Shown here piece after piece: positions 9,701-13,042 of a DNA stretch of 13,042 nucleotides (its first letter is position 1; each line of letters begins with the position of its first letter). Origin of the DNA: Echinococcus granulosus (lineage: Eukaryota; Platyhelminthes; Cestoda; Cyclophyllidea; Taeniidae); the NCBI RefSeq assembly GCF_000524195.1, contig NW_020170531.1:108149-121190 (forward strand), given 5' to 3'. The notes under the pieces are model-generated. The model did no database searches. It saw only the letters and a list, made by a program, of their open reading frames with translations, and was not told the DNA's origin. The translations under genes and the position numbers were made by a program.

Positions 9701-12608
9701 CATTCCTTATGTTTTTTTCAGTTTAACTAAGGAACTTTTTTATGTCTTGGATACTCTGGATGCAAACAGTAACTGTACAACTGGTTAATACTTGGTTCGC
9801 CCGATACAGTAAAACATTCCTAGCTGACGTCCCGATTTCATTCCTTTACATTCACTACCAATGTCAAAGTAGCATAATTTCTATCATTTGTCGAGTCTCA
9901 TCTTCTTTCGTCTCTGTAGCACCGAATCTCACTAAGGCACCTTCGATATCATTTTCCTTCGACGCTGTCATAAATGGACTTGTAATTCTTTAACTATCTC
10001 CCAAAAAGCTGTAACATATCATCTGGACCTTAAGAGACTTCGATAACTTGTTTTATCGTAGGTTTAATTGAAATTAATATCATTCCCTTCCAAAGCACGT
10101 GCTTTGTCCATCTGTCATATAAATGCTGTGGGATTCTGCTCCATACGAGTGTTTATGAATAAAAACCTCAAGCCTTAAGCTGCTACTTTGAATTAGTGAA
10201 TCTTTTTTCCCTTCCCCTTCTATCGTTTAGGCACGTACTGTCATGAGCAGGAGAGCAACGGTCTGTCGGAGCCGCATTTGGGGGGCCGGGACTTCTGCTG
10301 CTGCACCCTGCGCCGTCTGCCCGCTGCCTTGCTCAGTCCCAACTCAGCCATTCGCCTGCGCTGGCTGGCCTGGCAGTTCGTCCACACGCCCTACACCATT
10401 GAGGGCTATCGTCTCATTGACCACAGCGCTGCTACCTCCCTCCAGGTCATCGATTTTCGCAAGATTGTCCTCGCTCTCTTCATTCAGGTTTGTTGTCTCT
10501 TTGGTAGATCCTAACTTTTTTTAATTGGTCATTTTTCCTTTTAGACCCAATGGATGATTCTGTCAAGTCATTTGATTTCTTTACTAGCTTTGTTGATTTT
10601 CATAAATGGTCGAATACTATTGGAATAGTAGCTTAAAAGATTGCGTGAAATCACCTGCTGAAACGAACCTTTACATTAAAACTATCAGGAAACATACCGT
10701 GTCTTCTTGAGTCCTCTCTGAGGCCATCATAATAAACCATACCAATATAGAAGATTTACTGTTAGCATACGGAAAGGCTGGGAGGCTATAGGTAGGGCCT
10801 TCTCCCATGCCGCAGGATTGGATTACAAACTGTGGAAACCGCGCCTCAAGTCTTCCTCAAAGTCATAATTCACTTACTAACATACAGAAGAGCTGGGCAG
10901 AAGACTAAGGTATCAAAACGGAAGTACGTCTTTCTGAGGTCGGAGAGCCCGCGTAGTTACGCACTAAAGCGTGATTGTCAGCCTATTTTGTTGATGCCTC
11001 GAGTCACCTTTGCCGCCATGATTGCAGGATTGATCTCATATTCGAAAGTGACGCAGATTTTTATGGACTAAAATATGCACTTTTCACGTTTTTTTGCGGT
11101 TATGCCCCAAACGTTCTCTTTACCCCACCTATAATCCCATGATTGTCTGCCTAATGCTAAGAAAGGATAACAATAATGTCGTCGGGAGACATCAGAGTAG
11201 GGAAGGTGAGGGGGAGGATAACGACGAGGTGGCGTTTTCCTCCCTCTCACCTGAAGTGTGAAATGAGACCTAACAAGAGGGTTTTGGAGTATGCAGAATG
11301 AGAGTGGGAACTATCTCCCCAATGCTCTATTGGCCCCGACTCCGAAGGGTCAAGGTGAAATGTCTGAGACTTTGGATTCTCCTCTCAGAATTATTACTTT
11401 GAAGTTATTGAGTAATTTATGCATTGTTACCCAATAGGGGGTATTTTTATCTTCACTTTGCTGCCAGCAAGATCATTTTCGGTGCACTTTGTTACGACGG
11501 CGTTGGTTTTTTCTCAAAATTTCAGGCGATCTTAAAAGATCTCCCAATTAGTTTTATGCCTTATGAGTCTGTACTCAACTAGGTTCGTCGGTTTTTTACT
11601 GCTTCAGTAAAATCAAAAGTCGTGTACAACAAGGTTTGGGTGGTTACTTCCTATCTCCTCTTGATACATATGCCCTTTCTTCGCGAAGATTTAGGGGCAT
11701 TAAATAACTAACTAACCTCAGATCATCCAAAATGAGCAAACATGAAGATTAAACTCCATGTTGTTTTGGGCATGAAGTAATTAGAGCATGAGCTTACGAA
11801 ATAACGAAGCAGCAATTAGGTTTTTCTTCAAGATGTCACAAGACACAGATAACGTCCATCCCACTGCTGCCATAATGTAATAATTTTGGTGTCAGTGCAT
11901 GCTTCAGCTAACTCACAGCATCATAGAATTTCTAGACATCGTCCACCAGACTGAAATTAGAGCTACTGACGGAACACAAGTCTGTAAATATCTGCTTCCT
12001 GGTGGTAGGGTGGACTAAAAGATTGGCGTTACAGATGGTATGATTAGAGGCTGTTTCCGCATTCCAAGCTATGTTTGCTTCTGCCCTGGACGTCATCCCT
12101 AGCACCCCTATTTTACACCTCTTCGTTTTAATTGTAATGGTGTTAGTCGAGTGCCTTGAAATTGTGCATGAGATAGAAACGGAGATATTAAAATGAATCC
12201 TCATAAAAATAAGGGGGTTTCTCATCCTAATACTAGTGGTGTATCTTGCATATTTCAGTAGGATTCCTCTGTCACAGGACATTAGAAACAGGCCTTATAA
12301 TTAGCTGACGTCGAAATGGGATTGTTCAATTCTTTGCTCAGTAACTCGAGGTTAATTGTCTTCCTCCTTATTAGTGTCTCCTCTACTTCACGGCACGGCT
12401 GCCAAATCTGTCGGGTCGGTTACAACTTTTCTCCGCTGAATTGACCGAACGCTTTGTGGGTGAGAACAAGGCGGATTTGGATCCCGTCTTCAGCAAGATT
12501 TTCGACGAGGATTTTGATGAGTCCGTCTCAGGTGTGACTCGTGCTGCCTTCATTCGGGTCTACGCCGAGTGGATTCGCTACTGTCTCTCTAAATGTCCAG
12601 AAAATAAG
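590..12608 (+). CDS. PCNX: Pecanex-like multi-pass membrane protein, internal part of gene (join of 10 exons)
   Basis: The model joins 590-743, 896-1065, 1921-2320, 2385-2566, 5508-5685, 6752-6860, 7039-7168, 7885-8168, 10231-10487 and 12375-12608. Junction phases run 0, 2, 0, 2, 0, 1, 2, 1, 0 and agree at every join, with no stop codon, giving about 699 residues. Matching blocks in order include DPLP, HVSTVFTV, HYVWPQLRK, KLLR, FVYIYIAPFQ, SWGS, ITSYTRPIRFWE, IFYEH, GNGLVTFQ, RGLEF, GTYC, CCC, RWLAW, EGY, SAATSLQV and DEDFDE, which are recognisable pecanex landmarks. In Drosophila, pecanex is a membrane protein linked to the endoplasmic reticulum and needed for normal Notch signalling; its biochemical activity is not established. 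Both gene ends lie outside the window, so there is no start or stop codon, promoter or poly(A) site here. The family assignment is firm from 1921 on; the first two exons are tentative. The blocks resemble PCNX1-3 more than the divergent PCNX4; the exact paralogue cannot be told. Confidence 0.9.
744..895 (+). other. Short intron (152 bases), tentative
   Basis: It runs from GTGAGG to ttccttgctgccag. The model needs it because the next exon's frame is closed by TGA at 866-868, while the previous exon's frame stays open here. It contains a CAG-rich stretch (about 780-800) that reads as Gln-rich if translated, so coding read-through in an alternative isoform cannot be excluded. A CAG three bases further on (acceptor at 898) would remove one codon. 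Confidence 0.4.
896..1065 (+). CDS. PCNX: Pecanex probable exon, two transmembrane segments before the Ser-rich loop
   Basis: It enters in phase 0 after the acceptor at 895 (or 898) and leaves in phase 2 at the near-perfect donor GTAAGT (1066). It has 56 codons, mostly with C or G in third position. Two hydrophobic runs are visible, GAVAVVTTVLY and HTGVISAVAVRWWIG. They are separated by a short acidic, polar loop containing a possible N-glycosylation site, NAS. The spacing AVA-x6-Y-x10-H-x2-V coincides without gaps with the human PCNX1 helix pair as I remember it. The codon split with the next exon continues into CRQS, matching the vertebrate SRQS after the second helix. The main competitor is the frame of the preceding exon, which is open straight through to this donor but reads as polar, proline-rich sequence. 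Confidence 0.55.
1066..1920 (+). other. Intron (855 bases)
   Basis: It opens with the donor GTAAGTCGG and is AT-rich with stops in all frames. It ends at ggtag (1916-1920), an acceptor with a poor pyrimidine tract. Other possible acceptors at 1883 and 1943 put the next exon in phase 1, which would fit only the rival reading of the upstream exon. I see no gene or RNA in it. Confidence 0.6.
1921..2320 (+). CDS. PCNX: Pecanex exon: Ser-rich loop, DPLP motif and HVSTVFTV helix
   Basis: The first base completes a Gly codon from the previous exon; 133 full codons follow and the exon ends in phase 0 at AAG|GTAGGC. The peptide begins CRQS and passes through a Ser/Pro/Ala-rich cytosolic-looking linker with a SSSSS run. 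It then reaches DPLP followed by RIRNDF, a long hydrophobic helix (FLLIIIWAILGFAVHV), STVFTV, a second helix (LLTWLLIVWGFAL) and HYVWPQLRK. The order DPLP, basic stretch, (F/A)VHVSTVFTV and HYxxPQxRK is the pecanex signature. An ATG at 1895 lies upstream in the same frame but is not taken as a start, since this is an internal region of the protein. The 5' border is the uncertain part (1884, 1944 or 1921); 1921 is chosen because phase and the RQS match agree. A strong acceptor-like site at 2120 lies inside the exon but would cut off DPLP. Confidence 0.85.
2321..2384 (+). other. Very small intron (64 bases)
   Basis: It runs from GTAGGC to tttctgttgtag. It shifts the frame (64 is not a multiple of 3), and removing it joins PQLRK directly to PFPWLLLAHP, as in other pecanex proteins (PQxRKxLPWxCFxHP). 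Reading through it keeps a frame open to 2455 but yields no family similarity. Confidence 0.9.
2385..2566 (+). CDS. PCNX: Pecanex exon: FPW-LAHP block and following membrane segment
   Basis: It has 60 codons plus two bases, from CCC after gtag to the donor GTGAGC at 2567. The peptide starts PFPWLLLAHP, has a short polar Pro/Ala-rich part, then EIVYHWCHWLEKYFLVPAV and a stretch ending ALIPLAAKFGN. The block aligns with the vertebrate LPWxCFSHP ... WFEKLxVWLLFVEK region and, at its end, with the segment just before GALMI. A donor two bases earlier (GTGTGA at 2565) was discarded, because the next exon needs incoming phase 2. The conserved WFEK motif is altered here to HWLEK. Confidence 0.88.
2567..5507 (+). 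other. Large intron (2941 bases)
   Basis: It opens with GTGAGC and ends cttttta-aactag. It is AT-rich and carries only short chance reading frames on either strand (for instance 4960-5202 on + and 3529-3810 on -) with no recognisable protein. A somewhat GC-richer patch near 3850-4150 has no open frame worth naming. A small direct repeat of agggttaac lies at 2919-2940. Confidence 0.85.
2919..2940. repeat. Short direct repeat of agggttaac
   Basis: Two copies of agggttaac are separated by ctaa; each contains the palindrome GTTAAC. The repeat lies in the large intron and has no evident function. It may be chance. Confidence 0.4.
5508..5685 (+). CDS. PCNX: Pecanex exon: GATLI-KLLR and DYFFVSIIL membrane segments
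   Basis: The first base completes a Val codon (GT|A) begun at 2565-2566; 59 codons follow and the exon ends in phase 0 at AAG|GTAAGT. The peptide has GATLILLVTSMKLLRHGF, then FLNFFFAEVLFTCDFPGLSE and FPVDYFFVSIILTK. It corresponds in order to the vertebrate GALMITVAGLKLLRSSF, VxFTVLFFKFDYEAFSE and LLDLFFMSILFNK blocks. Two or three membrane-spanning helices are likely. Without the phase-2 splice from 2566 the first residues would not be in frame, so this exon also fixes the donor of the previous one. Confidence 0.93.
5686..6751 (+). other. Intron (1066 bases)
   Basis: It has a canonical donor GTAAGT and the acceptor gtcactttcag. It is AT-rich, with no coding signal beyond a minus-strand chance frame at 6377-6583. 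One copy of the motif ctaatgctaagaaaagg lies at 6268-6284. Confidence 0.85.
6752..6860 (+). CDS. PCNX: Pecanex exon: LWSKLSFVYIYIAP-SWGS block
   Basis: It has 36 codons plus one base (C), from GTG after tttcag to the donor GTATCC at 6861. The peptide VAELWSKLSFVYIYIAPF is followed by QASWGSICHAVAQLASIP. It matches the vertebrate [36 protein letters not shown] almost residue for residue, with W to F in the IAPW motif and without the QPF triad. The donor is weaker than the others in the gene (GTATCC), but the leftover C joins with AT of the next exon to make the conserved His of the vertebrate VPHS motif, which confirms the junction. Confidence 0.93.
6861..7038 (+). other. Short intron (178 bases)
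   Basis: It runs from GTATCC to gacatattcag. It holds a pyrimidine-rich stretch with a tag at 6978-6980 that could serve as an alternative acceptor, but the peptide it would open (LSYPILAVQ) cannot be joined in frame to the conserved next block through a good donor. Confidence 0.85.
7039..7168 (+). CDS. PCNX: Pecanex exon: LSAPLEPF and ITSYTRPIRFWE block
   Basis: Two bases (AT) complete a His codon; 42 codons follow and two bases (AA) are left over before the donor GTAATT. The peptide reads FISTLGNCIFSTVLSAPLEPF and then VASVFFITSYTRPIRFWEATQ. From the conserved His to PLxPF the spacing equals the vertebrate protein exactly (22 residues), which fixes the acceptor at 7038. The strongly conserved ITSYxRPxxFWE motif follows. 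A second good acceptor (tttctccacag, ending at 7077) lies 39 bases inside the exon and keeps the same phase, so an isoform lacking 13 residues is possible. Confidence 0.92.
7169..7884 (+). other. Intron (716 bases)
   Basis: The donor is GTAATT and the acceptor is ctccacattccatag. Small open frames on both strands (7130-7387 minus, 7326-7523 plus) are AT-rich and show no protein similarity that I recognise. A variant of the recurring motif, gctaatgctacgaaaaag, is at 7473-7490. Confidence 0.85.
7885..8168 (+). CDS. PCNX: Pecanex exon: start of conserved C-terminal domain (IFYEH, GRW, GNGLVTFQ, RGLEF)
   Basis: One base completes a Lys codon; 94 codons follow and one G is left before the donor GTGAGC. 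The peptide has a variable start (IHRIESTNTSLFSQL) and then NLNAIFYEHIARCLQQRL, AGDIALGRW, AGDIFILASEELHFLLHI and IEVGNGLVTFQIRGLEF. These are the landmarks of the pecanex C-terminal family domain (Pfam Pecanex_C), in the right order and spacing. No catalytic function is assigned to the domain. The vertebrate WERDYNTKRVDHSNTRL stretch is poorly kept here. An apparent 101-residue frame on the other strand (7940-8245) is a shadow of this exon. Confidence 0.95.
8169..10230 (+). other. Intron (2062 bases)
   Basis: It runs from GTGAGC to cccttctatcgtttag. It is mostly AT-rich, but about 8800-9260 is noticeably GC-richer and contains a small open frame at 9118-9291 and a short inverted repeat at 9166-9183. 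I recognise no gene or named mobile element in it. The frame at 9742-9993 is AT-rich and looks like chance. Confidence 0.85.
9166..9183. repeat. Short inverted repeat, 7-base arms
   Basis: The arms gatctca and tgagatc are separated by acca and would form a small hairpin. It lies in the GC-richer part of the intron. No function is evident, and such a repeat can arise by chance. Confidence 0.35.
10231..10487 (+). CDS. PCNX: Pecanex exon: GTYC, CCC and RWLAW block
   Basis: Two bases complete a Gly codon (G|GC), continuing RGLEF-A-GTYC as in the vertebrate RGLEFRGTYC. There are 85 codons and the exon ends in phase 0 at CAG|GTTTGT. After GTYCHEQE comes a divergent acidic part, then DFCCCTLRRLP with the conserved triple Cys. 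It continues with RLRWLAWQF, TIEGYRLIDHSAATSLQV and IDFRKIVLALFIQ. All correspond to vertebrate motifs (FCCCEPGHIP, QRWLAWEV, LEGYS, SAASMLQVFDLRKV). The exon is distinctly GC-richer than its flanks and has C- or G-ending codons. The triple Cys and the Trp residues suggest a structural role, but this is not known. Confidence 0.95.
10488..12374 (+). other. Intron (1887 bases)
   Basis: It runs from GTTTGT to ttcctccttattag. It contains a third copy of the ctaatgctaagaaa motif (11151-11164), a purine-rich patch near 11190-11225, an imperfect hairpin at 11670-11700 and a 116-residue open frame on the minus strand (11932-12282). None of these can be assigned to a known gene. No pecanex exon is hidden here, because the flanking exons join directly in phase 0 with continuous similarity. 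Confidence 0.85.
11670..11700. repeat. Imperfect hairpin around a 12-base palindrome
   Basis: The perfect palindrome tcttcgcgaaga (11678-11689) is flanked by the arms atgccc and gggcat, giving a two-part stem. It is intronic, and no protein-binding or RNA role can be shown from the sequence. Confidence 0.4.
12375..12608 (+). CDS. PCNX: Pecanex exon: DLDPVFxxxFDEDFDE block
   Basis: It has 78 codons, entering and leaving in phase 0, from TGT after ttattag to AAG|GTATCT. The peptide CLLYFTARLPNLSGRLQ is followed by ERFVGENKADLDPVF, FDEDFDESVSGVTRAAFI and VYAEWIRYCLSK. It corresponds to the vertebrate IIYYV, [26 protein letters not shown] and IYLNWIEYC blocks. The gene continues past the window, since the next conserved block (LCYGLCVLGRRALG type) is not found by 13042. 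Confidence 0.94.
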
Positions 12609-13042
12609 GTATCTAGAAGTTACCTAAGGACAAACACGCTATGCTAGCGGCTTAAAACAAATATCCAAGCTTTTTAGAGTAAATGATTTCCTAGCATTTG
12701 ATTTAAATCTAAGGAATTTAGAAATATGAGTCTGGAACGCACAGAGACTATAATGCTGGTAGCACAAGTGTCATGAAGGTAGGTAATAAGGACAGCGTGA
12801 AGACCAAATCATTTCTGCTAAATAGATCTCATTTCCTTTTCGACCATTGTTTCCGGCGCCCTCAGTAACTACACTTCGGTGTCAGCCGCCGAAATGGCAT
12901 TTCAGAGACTTAAAACTCATCACAAGATCGTCCAATGACTATCCATTACAATGAAATGGCTTCTTAGCCTGATTATAGCGATGCGCTGCAAAGATTTCGA
13001 TGGGGTCATTCATCACATTCTTTTTGGAAACTGAATCGTAAG
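12609..13042 (+). other. Start of next intron, cut by window end
   Basis: It begins with GTATCT and turns AT-rich. I looked for the next conserved pecanex block in all three + frames and did not see it. A GC-richer patch at about 12850-12900 has no long open frame. Confidence 0.75.

Noticed and set aside
1..13042. tRNA or rRNA genes, CRISPR arrays, bacterial operons, intact transposons or viral insertions
   Set aside because: I saw none of the required structures or motifs while reading both strands. A covariance-model and repeat-library search would be needed to exclude degenerate copies.

Overview
The window is animal nuclear DNA holding the middle part of one large, intron-rich gene on the + strand. 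The exons are GC-richer islands of 109-400 bases in AT-rich, stop-riddled DNA. They are bounded by GT...AG splice sites, and their reading phases fit together from end to end. The joined protein matches Pecanex (PCNX1-3 type), a many-pass membrane protein first known as a maternal neurogenic (Notch-pathway) gene in Drosophila. The gene starts before and ends after the window. No bacterial, phage, CRISPR or operon-like organisation is present. Protein divergence from vertebrate and insect pecanex, multi-kilobase introns beside a 64-base one, and moderate GC suggest a fast-evolving invertebrate. A flatworm such as a tapeworm is my guess, not something the sequence proves.

Layout: 1-589 is intron. 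Bases 590-743 and 896-1065 are two probable exons for upstream membrane helices; these are less certain because the region is open in more than one frame. Eight well-supported exons follow: 1921-2320, 2385-2566, 5508-5685, 6752-6860, 7039-7168, 7885-8168, 10231-10487 and 12375-12608. The introns between them are 152, 855, 64, 2941, 1066, 178, 716, 2062 and 1887 bases. From 12609 to the end is another intron, cut by the window edge. The joined exons give about 699 residues, about 591 of them from the well-supported part. That runs from the upstream membrane helices, through a serine-rich loop and the HVSTVFTV and PQLRK block, into the conserved C-terminal pecanex region (IFYEH, GNGLVTFQ, RGLEF, CCC, RWLAW).

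Apart from this gene I find only weak signals: a second in-frame acceptor that would remove 13 residues from a membrane segment, a few short inverted repeats, a short recurring motif in introns, and two unexplained intronic reading frames. I see no new multi-gene system here.
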